Positions 49,159 through 58,525 of a stretch of DNA of 64,000 nt are shown here, one piece after another; within the stretch, counting starts at the first letter, position 1, and every line of letters begins with the position of its first letter. The position numbers were made by a program, and so were the translations under genes. Location of the stretch: the NCBI RefSeq assembly GCF_013304735.1, contig NZ_JAAITI010000006.1, forward strand, positions 1 to 64,000. The letters run 5' to 3'. The notes under the pieces are model-generated. The model was given only the letters and a program-made list of their open reading frames with translations, did no database searches and was not told the DNA's origin. The DNA is from Blautia luti. Its GTDB lineage: Bacteria; Bacillota; Clostridia; Lachnospirales; Lachnospiraceae.

Positions 49159-49992
49159 TCATAGCATATTCAATAAGTCATACACTCTTTCTCTTGTAAT
49201 TTCCGCTGCTTTTTTTAATGCCTCTTCTCCCGACTGCATTTTTATGGTATTTATAATATTCTCCTTATTCTGAATCTAGTCCATTTCCTCCTGTATCAGA
49301 GTTTCCATTTCTTCAGAAGAAAGAGCTTCCTGGAGATAGCCCCATACATCATTTAAACACCTGTCCCAGATTTCATACTGTTCATTTCCTGATTCCGCAA
49401 CAGATGCCTGCTGCTCTGTTTCATTTACTTCCTGTTCTGCCTGCTGCCAGAAAGAAGATGTCCCGCTTTCTACAACAGCACTCTGATTATTAATATCAGC
49501 TAACGATATATATGGTATCGTCTCATAAGTATATTTGTTAATGATATTTTCTGCCTCTTCCTCAGAAATTGGATTGGAATAGTCTTCATAAAAAGTTGTT
49601 GTTGTATAAAAATACGGATTCTCCGGATGTTTATCTCCATCTGTAAAAATGCCTTCTTTTAACTGCAACTGACCGGAAACAAAATCATAATATCCCCAGA
49701 TGGACAATGCAGCTCCGCTGGAACCTTCATTGGCAATGGTCTGATCCTGGCACAATAGCCGATCTGAGCCACGCCGGTCTCGTATCCTGCCAGGTAACAA
49801 AGATTATGTTCTCTGAAATCCTCCGTTGACCAGTTCAGCACCATTCCATTGTAATACTGATTTACAATTTCGTCATATTCCGGATAATCGGTGATGGAAC
49901 AAGACGGGGACATGATTCTCTATTGAATTCACAGCAATACCTGTACTAATTGCCGCAATAAAAAAAGTTATTTTCAATATTTTCCTTTTCAT
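49159..49992 (-). pseudogene. Degenerate copy of secreted protein gene
   Basis: The gene starts with a signal peptide (MKRKILKITFFIAAISTGIA, ATG 49992 after GAGGG). Most of the N-terminal half is missing and the frame shifts into ITDYPEYDEIVNQYYNG, a match to the intact copy at 45793. A further deletion removes about 60 codons near 49760 (after NLCYLAGYE), followed by QTIANEG...YYDFVSGQLQ in another frame. An in-frame TAG at about 49275 splits the LprI-like end, which stops at 49159. It clearly cannot make the full protein. Confidence 0.8.
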
Positions 49993-50024
49993 AATTTTCC
50001 CTCTTGTAGTATTTTACCTGATTT

Positions 50025-50423
50025 TTAATAGATAATCTGATATAAAATTTCTCCATCTTTTGCATCTGCACGTATTTCATTTACTACATTTACTCCTGAA
50101 ATTTGCAAATAATAATCATTTTTATCGGAAGTTACCCTTAATATTCTCGTTCTTTTTTCTTTCGAAATCAGTTCTGCATCTTCAAGCTTCTGACCTGTTA
50201 CTTTTTCAAAAGTATCTGCGATTGCAACTGCATGGTCTTCATCACAGTTTAATATTTTCTGCAAAAAAACATATTCCCCTTCAAAGGTTAATTCCTGTTC
50301 TTTATTTTTGGAGATTTCTTTTTCTGCCTTTACTGGCATTACTTCATTTTTTCGAAATACACTTCCCAAAAATCCAAATACTCCCATACCTATCACCAAG
50401 CTTATTATTATATTTTTTTTCAT
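50025..50423 (-). CDS. Small secreted or anchored protein, possible immunity partner
   Basis: A 132-residue protein with an N-terminal hydrophobic segment (IIISLVIGMGVFGFLGSVF) and a mixed-charge domain (ADTFEKVTGQKLEDAELISK). Its ATG lies two bases after the stop of the effector-like gene. In type VII loci the gene after the effector often codes for its immunity protein, but no known family is recognised here. Confidence 0.6.
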   Translation of the reverse strand: MKKNIIISLVIGMGVFGFLGSVFRKNEVMPVKAEKEISKNKEQELTFEGEYVFLQKILNCDEDHAVAIADTFEKVTGQKLEDAELISKEKRTRILRVTSDKNDYYLQISGVNVVNEIRADAKDGEILYQIIY

Positions 50424-50424
50424 A

Positions 50425-51300
50425 TTATACTACCCAACCTGCAAATTTTCTGGCATCTCTTTCTATTGGCTGATCCCTGTATGCCTTAAAACCATCCGTT
50501 TCTATTCTTTTATAATTTTGAATATTATTGCGCCACTCTGTTACTGTGCCCGGATCGACCTGAAACGCATCCGGATTTTCAACCACTGCATGTTGATACC
50601 CATGCCGCATTTCATGGGCCATAGTGTCCATAATCTGTTTATAATTTCCTGCATCCGCAAGCAAATCCTCATTAATACACATAGATTTATTGTAATCCAT
50701 ATAATATCCATATGTAATATAACCTGGCTCAGCTTCAATTGGCTGAATTGTTATATCTGTCAGCTCTATTCCATAAATCCTCTGCATTTCTGCAAACAAT
50801 TCCGTCAGAATCTGTTTTCTTTCCTCAACGGAAGCCTTTTTCCATGTCTTCTTACTGAATCGTTCAGATTTAAGCAGATCACGAAGTTCCTTCGCCATTG
50901 CCTTATCACGTTTTATCCGGGCAGCCTTGTCCGGATCATCCCACACACCTGTACTGGCCCATTCTTTAAAATTGCTCCACCAGCCACTTAATCCTTTTCT
51001 TCCACTGGATGAATTTGTATTATTATTCTGCTGTCCCAGGATATTTCGTTCACAGCTTAAATATAAATCTACCGCAACATCCAGGCCGTTTTCCAGAGAT
51101 GCCAATTTTTCGATGAGTGCTTCCATATTATTCTGGGAGTTGCGAAGGGATGTCCGGATATTTGCTGTAGAAGCCGAATTTATACTTATATTTCTTCTGA
51201 CCCGCCCGACTCCATCCTTTACACTTCTGACCTGCTGTATCATATTATCAAAATTGGAGCTGCAATCTTTTACAACATATGGCTTAATATCAAACTCCAT
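50425..51300 (-). CDS. Type VII effector-like protein with zinc protease domain
   Basis: A 291-residue protein. Residues 1 to about 90 are a WXG/LXG-like helical region without a signal peptide, followed by a linker (SSSGRKGLSGWW). The C-terminal domain has MDTMAHEMRHGYQHAVV, a HExxH zinc site, and a downstream QPIERDARKFA that supplies the probable third ligand Glu. It fits a secreted metalloprotease-like effector of a type VII secretion system. It overlaps the upstream gene by 11 bp. No secretion ATPase is in the window. Confidence 0.65.
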   Translation of the reverse strand: MEFDIKPYVVKDCSSNFDNMIQQVRSVKDGVGRVRRNISINSASTANIRTSLRNSQNNMEALIEKLASLENGLDVAVDLYLSCERNILGQQNNNTNSSSGRKGLSGWWSNFKEWASTGVWDDPDKAARIKRDKAMAKELRDLLKSERFSKKTWKKASVEERKQILTELFAEMQRIYGIELTDITIQPIEAEPGYITYGYYMDYNKSMCINEDLLADAGNYKQIMDTMAHEMRHGYQHAVVENPDAFQVDPGTVTEWRNNIQNYKRIETDGFKAYRDQPIERDARKFAGWVV

Positions 51301-52009
51301 CCTTCTTCACCTCTTCCATCCCCATAATAAGTTCACGATGTTTTTTCAGCATCCATCCACTTAATATCTGTATCAGCTGTATTTCATCCGCACATCCATA
51401 TGTAAACTGCATATTTTCCTGTCTGTAATAGTATGCTTTCTGATCTTTGAAAACAACATATATAAAAAACTGATCTTCTTTACTGCTCCCATGTCCTTTC
51501 ATCCATAATTCGTTTTTCCCGGATGAACTTAACAAAATATCTTTATATAAAGTTTCCGTTATCTGCTGCGGTAATATTTCTTTATAATTATCTTCTGTAC
51601 AATACTCTGAAAAATCCCCTGTAAATTCTTCCTGTTTTTCTTTGATTTCAATATCCTTTAACAGATCTGCAAAAACACCGATAATATAATTTCCCGTTGG
51701 CAGCCAGAGAAATTCTCCACCCTCCTTATAGGCACTTACCATAGTAATCAGATCATCCACAAAATAAAATCCGTGAATCACATATTCTTTTTCTTCATGA
51801 AAATGCAGAATCACTCTGTTTTCGCTCATCAAGTACGCATTGAGAAGTTCCTCCGCCATGGCATCCATCTCAAGAGTTTCTTTGTCAATAATTCCTGCGT
51901 CAATAAAAGCGTCCTTAAGCATGCTCTCTTCTTCTGTCCCAAAAGTTTTTCGTCTCTTTTCATCTGAAAGCATATTCAAGATGTCCAATTTCAAATAAAA
52001 CTTTTTCAT
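51290..52009 (-). CDS. DUF5081-like type VII accessory protein
   Basis: A 239-residue cytosolic-looking protein (MKKFYLKLDILNMLSDEKRR at the start; MSENRVILHFHEEKEY, YYYRQENMQFTYGCA), which resembles DUF5081 proteins encoded before LXG-type effectors. ATG 52009 follows AGGGAGG; the frame open to 52198 lies over the nitroreductase gene and is not used. It may act as a chaperone or targeting factor for the effector gene that overlaps its end. Confidence 0.6.
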   Translation of the reverse strand: MKKFYLKLDILNMLSDEKRRKTFGTEEESMLKDAFIDAGIIDKETLEMDAMAEELLNAYLMSENRVILHFHEEKEYVIHGFYFVDDLITMVSAYKEGGEFLWLPTGNYIIGVFADLLKDIEIKEKQEEFTGDFSEYCTEDNYKEILPQQITETLYKDILLSSSGKNELWMKGHGSSKEDQFFIYVVFKDQKAYYYRQENMQFTYGCADEIQLIQILSGWMLKKHRELIMGMEEVKKDGV

Positions 52010-52089
52010 AAAACCTCCCTCTGTATAATCAGGTATCCAGATTATCTGATTCGCAAAATATTGTTTCTCTGTTCTCAATGAAAGCATTT

Positions 52090-52674
52090 TCACTCTCGCC
52101 ATTCTATGGCATTTTCCGTTTTTTTCCTTGGTCTGGCGCAGGGATTTTCCGCTGCATAGCCGATGGCCAGTGCTGCATAGAGTTCTCCATTCAGCCATTC
52201 GCTCAGCTCTTTCTGAGCAAAAAATGTATCACAGATCCATAAACTTCCAAGCCCAAGCTCCGTAGCGGTAAGTGTCATATTTTCAATGGCAGCACCTATG
52301 GACTGTGCATTGCAGATTTCCGATACACGCTCATCCATAGTCGGTGTCTTATCAAAAGAGGCCGCAATTTCATTCACAATAAAAATGATCACCGGAGCCT
52401 GCCTCATGATTTGAAGGGTATGCTCCGCACCGGTTATATATGGTCTGCTGTCCGGAATAAATGGGCTTATTTTTTCCCTTGAAATTCCTTTTTCCATCAC
52501 ATTGCAGACCTCTTCTTTTGCTGCGCCAGCAGCTACGATAAATCTCCACGGCTGCCGGTTTTTAGAAGACGGCGCCAGCATTCCTGCATGCAGGATCTCG
52601 CTGATCTGCTCTCTGGAAACCGGTGCGTTTTTGTATTTTCGGATACTTCTTCTGTTTTTGATCACTTCCAGCAT
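52090..52674 (-). CDS. Nitroreductase-family flavoprotein
   Basis: A 194-residue protein with the usual NRRSIRKYKNAPVSREQISE start, APSSKNRQPWRFIVAAG, and a C-terminal ELGLGSLWICD. It binds FMN and reduces nitro or quinone-like substrates with NAD(P)H. It lies 53 bp downstream of a flavodoxin-fold reductase gene and is likely co-transcribed with it. Confidence 0.92.
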   Translation of the reverse strand: MLEVIKNRRSIRKYKNAPVSREQISEILHAGMLAPSSKNRQPWRFIVAAGAAKEEVCNVMEKGISREKISPFIPDSRPYITGAEHTLQIMRQAPVIIFIVNEIAASFDKTPTMDERVSEICNAQSIGAAIENMTLTATELGLGSLWICDTFFAQKELSEWLNGELYAALAIGYAAENPCARPRKKTENAIEWRE

Positions 52675-52727
52675 TTTTTGCCTCCTGATTCGAGTTTTTA
52701 TCTATACCATCTTCACATAACAAAATA

Positions 52728-53384
52728 TTATCTCTGGTTATCTTCCCGTCTGATAAAATTCGTACATGCTTCTGTCTCTGTCGCAGGATAAGGCACCCCT
52801 TCTTTTTTTCCAAGAGCAAAACATCTCATCATCCATACCATGTTTCTGGCAAGATTTCTCATGGTCTGCATTCCTTCTTCATCCTGCGGTGCTTCTTCCC
52901 CGTACAAACCATGCACCATGTTCCAGTATGTAGAACCGGCAACCGGCATCTGTGCGATTCCGAAATATTTATTCAGACCATCCAGCGCCGCGGTCGTTCC
53001 GCCTCTTCTTGCAACAGCCACAGCTGCTCCCGGTTTGAATTTAAAAGCATCATAAACTTCATCACTCCCCGCACTGTAAAACGCACGGTCCAGGAAATCA
53101 TAAATCCTTCCACTGGGATGTGCAAAATACACCGGTGTTGCAAAAACAAAACCATCTGCAGACTTCGCTTTTTCTACAAAATCATTCACACCGTCATCTT
53201 TAAACACACACTTTCCTGTTTTCTGACAGACATTACACTGCAGACAATCCGCGATCGGCTTTCCGCCCACCTGGATCACTTCGGTTTCTACATTTTCTGC
53301 GTGAAAAACTTTTTCCATTTCTTTGATTGCTGCCATTGTGGTTCCGTTGGGGTGGCTGCTGCCGTTTAGTAATAGTACTTTCAT
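52728..53384 (-). CDS. NADPH-dependent FMN reductase / flavodoxin-fold protein
   Basis: A 218-residue protein starting MKVLLLNGSSHPNGTTMAAI (FMN phosphate loop), with a CNVCQKTGKC cluster that may bind metal or form a disulfide and a following FATPVYFAHPSG. This is the iron-sulfur-flavoprotein-like/WrbA-like reductase type. It forms a likely two-gene redox unit with the nitroreductase downstream. Confidence 0.9.
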   Translation of the reverse strand: MKVLLLNGSSHPNGTTMAAIKEMEKVFHAENVETEVIQVGGKPIADCLQCNVCQKTGKCVFKDDGVNDFVEKAKSADGFVFATPVYFAHPSGRIYDFLDRAFYSAGSDEVYDAFKFKPGAAVAVARRGGTTAALDGLNKYFGIAQMPVAGSTYWNMVHGLYGEEAPQDEEGMQTMRNLARNMVWMMRCFALGKKEGVPYPATETEACTNFIRREDNQR

Positions 53385-53417
53385 GTGAATGCTCTCCTCT
53401 TTATTTTATAAAAAATT

Positions 53418-53985
53418 TTACAGTTTCCCTTTTAATTCAATTGAGACATGTCCATGACCTCCGCCGGGGATATACGGCCCAAAACATACAAAAACTTTTT
53501 TTCCCTGCAACTACATCTTGAACCCCTAATTTCTTTCCATCTTTAAGACGATAAGTTAAACCATATTCTCTGGTTTCTCCAACTCCTCCAGCGTACCATT
53601 TAGAAATGAATCTAAAACATATATAACCATTCCGATTATAAGTCACACTACATTTGTTTGTATAATAAATGTTTTTATAAGAAGAATTCTTTAATTCTTC
53701 AAAATAATTAAATAAATTCTTTTTATATTGAAAAGTCGACTTATAATCTTGTATTAAAGATTTATTTATTTTTTGAATTGCTGAACTATTTCCTTTGATT
53801 TGCGGCAACTGGTAAAGATATTTCGCTGTTAATTTTTTAGATTTTTTAATTTGCTGTTTATTTTCAATTCTATATGTAATTTTTGTTGTAGCAGCCTCTG
53901 TCGGATATTCTGTAATTCTGGACGAAAAAACAATTGCACCAATAAGGCCTATTATTAATATCTGTTTATAAATATATTTACTCAT
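53418..53985 (-). pseudogene. Secreted DUF3298/RsiV-like protein, frameshifted
   Basis: The protein has a signal-like start (IYKQILIIGLIGAIVFSS) and a domain with CFRFISKWYAGGVGETREYG and GKKLGVQDVVAG, as in DUF4163/DUF3298 proteins. At an A7 run (T7 at 53496 to 53502, plus strand) the frame shifts; the other frame continues FGPYIPGGGHGHVSIEL to TAA at 53418, which is the expected C-terminus. The zero frame ends early at 53437. One base too many in the homopolymer explains it; a read error is possible. Confidence 0.65.
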
Positions 53986-54074
53986 ACTTATATCACTCTT
54001 TCTTATTTTATTCTTCCATAAGATTATCGGAAGAAAACGCCGATAAATTTTATAATTTCATATGTTTTTCCATA

Positions 54075-54779
54075 TCATATTTTCCCCATACACCACAAAA
54101 ATCCCTTCCCGCATCGCACGTCCACATCCCGGAAGTGATTTCCCTCATTCCATTCCAGCACACACTCTATCTTCTCATTATTCCTGTACCAGCGATCCAT
54201 TTCTCGAATATTCTGCCCGACCTGCCGCATTACAGCATTCCGGGTTTTCTCTTCACGGTCTCCCAGACTGAGATATACCTGTTTCGTTCGGATCTGTTTT
54301 GTTTTCGCATATTCCAGCCATCCGGGGAACCATACGGATGGCGATATTCCGGCTGCTGCCGCAAATTTGACAGTACTCTTTTCCTGGTAAGTGCTCCACA
54401 AGGCAAACAGTCCTGCAAGGGAATAACCTCCCAGAATTACTGGAATGTCTTTTATATCTTCTTCTAATTTATATCGTCTCATGATCTCCGGTATCAGCAT
54501 TTTTTCTATAAATGCCAATGTTTCGCCTGCACCTTCTCCGAAGGATTCTTTTCCGAATACCGCCGGAGCGCACCAAGGTGACAGATCCTGGTTCCAGTCT
54601 TTTACCAGAAATGCAGCCACCAGAAAACTCTTTTCTGTGTGTTCTGTCATAAACCGGATCTGCCCGTCCAACATCTGTGCATGCGGTTCGTTAACTGGCT
54701 GAATCAGAAAATATTCCGGATTTTTATTTGCATAGACAAAGCAGGTGATTTTATTAATCTCAAAAATATTTTTTTCCAT
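54075..54779 (-). CDS. Alpha/beta hydrolase (esterase D-like)
   Basis: A 234-residue protein with the nucleophile elbow ILGGYSLAGLFALW (Ser near 120) and a late His in EGNHFRDVD. It resembles serine esterases of the putative esterase family. It is located ten bases past the end of the Crp/Fnr gene on the same strand, so both are likely in one operon. Confidence 0.82.
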   Translation of the reverse strand: MEKNIFEINKITCFVYANKNPEYFLIQPVNEPHAQMLDGQIRFMTEHTEKSFLVAAFLVKDWNQDLSPWCAPAVFGKESFGEGAGETLAFIEKMLIPEIMRRYKLEEDIKDIPVILGGYSLAGLFALWSTYQEKSTVKFAAAAGISPSVWFPGWLEYAKTKQIRTKQVYLSLGDREEKTRNAVMRQVGQNIREMDRWYRNNEKIECVLEWNEGNHFRDVDVRCGKGFLWCMGKI

Positions 54780-54788
54780 AATTATTTC

Positions 54789-55484
54789 TCACGACACATA
54801 ATACCCAATCTTATCCCTTGCCATCCGATACTGTTCCAGCGACATAACTACCTTTCCTTTGCGGGTATCAATGAGTCCATCTTCTTTCAGTTTTGTAATG
54901 GTACGATTGATGGTTTTTACAGTCATTCCCAGTTCTTCCCGGATTCCTTCCCTTGTTTTCCGGAGGATAACTTCGCCCTTTTTCTCGATGTTGTGGGCGG
55001 AGGCAAATTTCAGCATGTAGTCCAGGAACAGGAACGTAGGAGGATAAAAAAGTCTGGCGCCCCGGTTGTAGGAGGAACGGTAAAGTTTGTATGCGATCTT
55101 GTGAGCTACCAGGCGCAGAAGATGGATATCCTGGGCAATCCACATCTCAAAATCTTCTCTGGAGATCATAAATACCACGCATTCTGTCAGTGTTTCGATA
55201 GATACGGATGTGAGAGGTTTTTCCGCAAGAATCGTAACTTCACCAATAAAATCAATGGGCTCGTTTTTTTCGATCATAAATACATTTCCATTTTCAAATT
55301 CATTGATTACCCGGTGATCTCCGCTGCATACGATCCCGAAATAATCCAGAGGATAGTCTTTCTGATGGATGATAGTTCCCGGTGGAAATTTCCGGATGGT
55401 GTAGCGGGTTTTCAGTTCTTCCGGCATATTTTTGAAATAAGTTTCTACCTCCGGATAGGTTTCGATCAGTTCTTCCAGTGTCAT
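54789..55484 (-). CDS. Crp/Fnr-family transcriptional regulator
   Basis: A 231-residue protein with an N-terminal cyclic-nucleotide-binding-like domain (GTIIHQKDYPLDYFGIVCSG, FIGEVTILAEKPLTSV) and a C-terminal winged helix (LRKTREGIREELGMTVKTIN). No Fnr-type N-terminal cysteine cluster is present. ATG 55484 follows GGAGG. It is divergent from the DUF3100 operon, which it may control. Confidence 0.88.
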   Translation of the reverse strand: MTLEELIETYPEVETYFKNMPEELKTRYTIRKFPPGTIIHQKDYPLDYFGIVCSGDHRVINEFENGNVFMIEKNEPIDFIGEVTILAEKPLTSVSIETLTECVVFMISREDFEMWIAQDIHLLRLVAHKIAYKLYRSSYNRGARLFYPPTFLFLDYMLKFASAHNIEKKGEVILRKTREGIREELGMTVKTINRTITKLKEDGLIDTRKGKVVMSLEQYRMARDKIGYYVS

Positions 55485-55788
55485 TTCTTTCCTCCAACAA
55501 AACAATAATAAATATTTCTTTCATTATACCATGAGTTATTCTATAAATTTATATTTTTTTCCAAAAAGTCCCTTTTGTCCTTTTTTTTACTTTTTCAAAA
55601 GTGTACAATCCTCGCCGTAAAGAGTTCAGACAGGCAACTGTATTTTATCTGCTTTGCCCGAAGCTCTGTACCGGATCGTTATAGAATACATCCGAATCAC
55701 TTTACCAGCAGTTTTTTGCATCCAACCTTGTTGCTGATACACATGGGAGCCCCGAAAAACTGTCTGATACATTTTAGGGAGGTAAGAA
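55485..55788. other. Divergent intergenic region
   Basis: No gene is supported in these 300 bases between the Crp/Fnr gene and the DUF3100 operon. A TACAAT-like -10 is at about 55604; no clear -35 or Fnr box was found. The long leader before 55789 could hold a regulatory element but no known riboswitch was recognised. Confidence 0.4.
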
Positions 55789-56643
55789 ATGAAGCAACAG
55801 GAGTTTATGTATTCAGGCCTTGGCGAGCGCCTGAAAAAAGAATGGAAAATCTATCTCGCCGCACTGATCTTTATCATAATTGCTGATTCCATAGGACAGA
55901 TCAAGATTCCCCTGGGACCAGGAACTTTGATCTTGTTTCCTATTTTTTATTCTATTTTTCTTGGTATCCTTTCAGGACCTCAGATCCTGAAGATATTCAA
56001 AAAGCCTGAGGTAAAGGCTGCATCCAAACTGGTTATCGTATGTATCTGTCCTTTTATCGCCAAGCTCGGCATCAATGCAGGCGCAAGTATTGAGACTGTG
56101 ATCTCCGCAGGTCCGGCACTTCTCCTTCAGGAGTTCGGAAACCTGGGAACCATCTTTTTGTCACTGCCTATCGCACTGCTCCTTGGCCTGAAACGTGAGG
56201 CTGTCGGTGCCTGCCACTCCATTAACCGCGAGACGAACCTGGCTTTGATGCAGGATGTATTCGGACCGGACTCCCCTGAAGCACGCGGAAGTCTTTCCAT
56301 TTACATCATCGGCGGAATGGTCGGAACCATCTTCTTTGGTTTTATGGCAACCGTAATCGCTTCCACCGGCCTTTTTCATCCGTATTCACTTGGTATGGCT
56401 TCCGGTGTTGGCGCCGGCATCATGATGGCAACTGCCACCGCTACGTTATCAGAAATGTTCCCGGCAATGGCGGATCAGATTGGTGCACTTGCAAGTGCCA
56501 GTGAAACTATTTCAGGCATCGATGGAATTTACATGGCCCTCTTTGTAGGTATCCCGCTGTGTAATTGGCTTTACGGAAAACTGGAACCAAAGCTTGGTCC
56601 GATCCATGACAAACTGGCTGGAAAAGGAAAAGGAGAGAAATAA
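55789..56643 (+). CDS. DUF3100-family membrane protein
   Basis: A 284-residue protein with eight or so hydrophobic segments, beginning with a short cytosolic stretch and KIYLAALIFIIIADSIGQI. It recalls the DUF3100 family of predicted transporters. GGGAGG lies eight bases before the ATG. It is followed two bases later by a small membrane protein and further by an amidohydrolase, so together they may import a compound that the hydrolase then acts on. Confidence 0.8.
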   Translation: MKQQEFMYSGLGERLKKEWKIYLAALIFIIIADSIGQIKIPLGPGTLILFPIFYSIFLGILSGPQILKIFKKPEVKAASKLVIVCICPFIAKLGINAGASIETVISAGPALLLQEFGNLGTIFLSLPIALLLGLKREAVGACHSINRETNLALMQDVFGPDSPEARGSLSIYIIGGMVGTIFFGFMATVIASTGLFHPYSLGMASGVGAGIMMATATATLSEMFPAMADQIGALASASETISGIDGIYMALFVGIPLCNWLYGKLEPKLGPIHDKLAGKGKGEK

Positions 56644-56645
56644 CA

Positions 56646-57092
56646 ATGAGATATATTGAGTGGGCTGTAATGTTTCTTGTGGCAGGTGTTGGAATCGCCC
56701 TTGCCAATTTTGTAGGATTTCAGGTAAACTTTATGGATTCTGTTCCAGGCATCCTGATCCTCCTTGCGATTTCTTTTGTATCGGTAGTGATCAGCAAACT
56801 GGTGCCTTTCAAGCTGCCGGTGATCGCTTACTGTTCTCTTATCGGACTTCTTGTTGCAAGCCCGTTATGCCCTGCCCGTGAGTTTGTGATCGAAGCTGCC
56901 GGAAAGATCAATTTCACCGCACCGCTGACCATGGTTGGTGCTTATGCCGGAATCTCCATCAGCGACCAGCTGAAAGAGTTTGCAAAACAGGGATGGAAAA
57001 TGCTTCTCATCGCGGCTCTGGTCATGATCGGAACCTTTACCTGTTCTGCTATCATCGCCCAGATTGTTCTGTCTCTGACACATGTGATCTGA
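56646..57092 (+). CDS. Small membrane partner of DUF3100 protein
   Basis: A 148-residue protein with four or five hydrophobic helices (YIEWAVMFLVAGVGIALANF, PGILILLAISFVSVVISKLV). It starts two bases after the DUF3100 stop. It probably forms one transport complex with that protein. Confidence 0.75.
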   Translation: MRYIEWAVMFLVAGVGIALANFVGFQVNFMDSVPGILILLAISFVSVVISKLVPFKLPVIAYCSLIGLLVASPLCPAREFVIEAAGKINFTAPLTMVGAYAGISISDQLKEFAKQGWKMLLIAALVMIGTFTCSAIIAQIVLSLTHVI

Positions 57093-57113
57093 TAAATTCA
57101 TGGACTTTCTTCG

Positions 57114-57149
57114 GCCGGCTGGTGTCTTTTCACTGACCGGCTGTTTTTT
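57114..57149 (+). terminator. Partial terminator between membrane and hydrolase genes
   Basis: GCCGGC/CCGGC hairpin with additional GTG/CAC pairing, then TGTTTTTT. It could reduce expression of the amidohydrolase relative to the membrane proteins. Confidence 0.55.
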
Positions 57150-57202
57150 CCTGTCACACAAAACAAAGATTTCAAAAATCAGCTTTAATCTGGGAGGTAA
57201 AA

Positions 57203-58525
57203 ATGAACGAAAAAACAACTTGTGATATCTTAATCCGTAACACTTCCATCCTGGATGAAAACTTCCAAATCCGGCGCAGCATTTTCATTGCCATCCAGAA
57301 CGGAACCATCCTTTCCATCACCTCTGAAGAGCCTTCCTGCCTTACAGCCACAGAAACCATCGATGGAAAAGATCTCCTGTGGATGCCAGGCCTTATAGAC
57401 GGCCATATGCATACCGGGCAGCAGCTTCTCAAAGGTGCGGTACTGGATGAACTGCCCATGATCTGGACCAGGATCATGCTGCCTTTTGAAAGCACTCTGA
57501 CTCCGGAAAAAATGCGTCTCAGTGCCAGCCTTGCCGCCCTTGAGATGATCAAAAACGGAACTACCGGATTTGTGGACGCAGGAAGTTATTTTATGGAAGA
57601 AGCTGCCAGAGTTTACCTGGCTTCAGGCCTTCGCGGCGCACTTTCCCATTCATCCATGGATCAGGGAAATTTTCCGGATTCCATACGACAGACTACGGAG
57701 GAAGTTCTTGCATCGGAGGACCGTCTTTTTGATGAATTTCACGGAAAGGGAAATCTGAAAGTATTCTATTCCTTACGTGCACTGATGAACTGCTCCCCTG
57801 CACTTATTAGAGCCACTGCCGGACGGGCCACAGAGCGGAATACTTTTTTTCAGGCTCATATGAATGAATATGCCGGAGAAGTAAATTATACTCTGGAAAA
57901 ATTTCAGCTGCGTCCTGTGGAATATCTGGATTCTCTCGGGGTTCTGAATGCGGATTTCCTTTCTGCCCACAGCATTATGGTGTCTGCTCACGAACGTTCT
58001 CTTCTTGCAGAAAATCAGGTAAAAGTTGTTCATTGTCCCTTCAGTAACTGCGGAAAAGGTGTGCCGGATACTCCTTCTCTTCTGGAACAGGGAATCTGCA
58101 CCGGTCTTGGCACAGACGGAACTGCACATGGAGGCTTAAGTCTCTGGAATGAAATGAAGATCTTCCGTTCTGTCATGAATTCTTTCTGGGGAGTAAAAAA
58201 TGCAGATCCAGCTGTAATGCCCGCAAAAACCATCCTGAAAATGGCTACTGAAAACGGTGCTCACCTTCTTGGTGAAGAAAAATCCGGTGTATTAAAAGAA
58301 GGGTTCAAAGCCGATCTGATCTCCATCAACTGGCGCCAGCCACATCTTCTTGCCACAAACAATCCGGTAAATACACTTCTGGAATGTGTCTGCGGAAATG
58401 ATGTGTCTGACAGCATTGTAAACGGAAAACTTCTGATGCGAAACCGCCAGGTACTGACCCTGGATGAGGAAAAGATCCTCTGGCAGGCAGAGAAATATTT
58501 TACTTCCGGGGAGGTGTCTGAATGA
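57203..58525 (+). CDS. Amidohydrolase (TRZ/ATZ/SsnA-like deaminase)
   Basis: A 440-residue metal-dependent hydrolase with MPGLIDGHMHTGQ (HxH, near residue 72), QAHMNEYAG (His), SAHSIMV (His) and LGTDGTAHGGLSLWNEMK (Asp). Members deaminate or dechlorinate ring or guanidino compounds; the substrate here is unknown. GGGAGG lies before ATG 57203. It is located between the DUF3100 genes and a TauE/SafE gene, overlapping the latter by 4 bp. Confidence 0.88.
   Translation: MNEKTTCDILIRNTSILDENFQIRRSIFIAIQNGTILSITSEEPSCLTATETIDGKDLLWMPGLIDGHMHTGQQLLKGAVLDELPMIWTRIMLPFESTLTPEKMRLSASLAALEMIKNGTTGFVDAGSYFMEEAARVYLASGLRGALSHSSMDQGNFPDSIRQTTEEVLASEDRLFDEFHGKGNLKVFYSLRALMNCSPALIRATAGRATERNTFFQAHMNEYAGEVNYTLEKFQLRPVEYLDSLGVLNADFLSAHSIMVSAHERSLLAENQVKVVHCPFSNCGKGVPDTPSLLEQGICTGLGTDGTAHGGLSLWNEMKIFRSVMNSFWGVKNADPAVMPAKTILKMATENGAHLLGEEKSGVLKEGFKADLISINWRQPHLLATNNPVNTLLECVCGNDVSDSIVNGKLLMRNRQVLTLDEEKILWQAEKYFTSGEVSE

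Noticed and set aside
54639-55508. 289-residue plus-strand frame opposite the Crp/Fnr and esterase genes
   Set aside because: Both opposing genes have clear domains and ribosome sites; this frame has neither.
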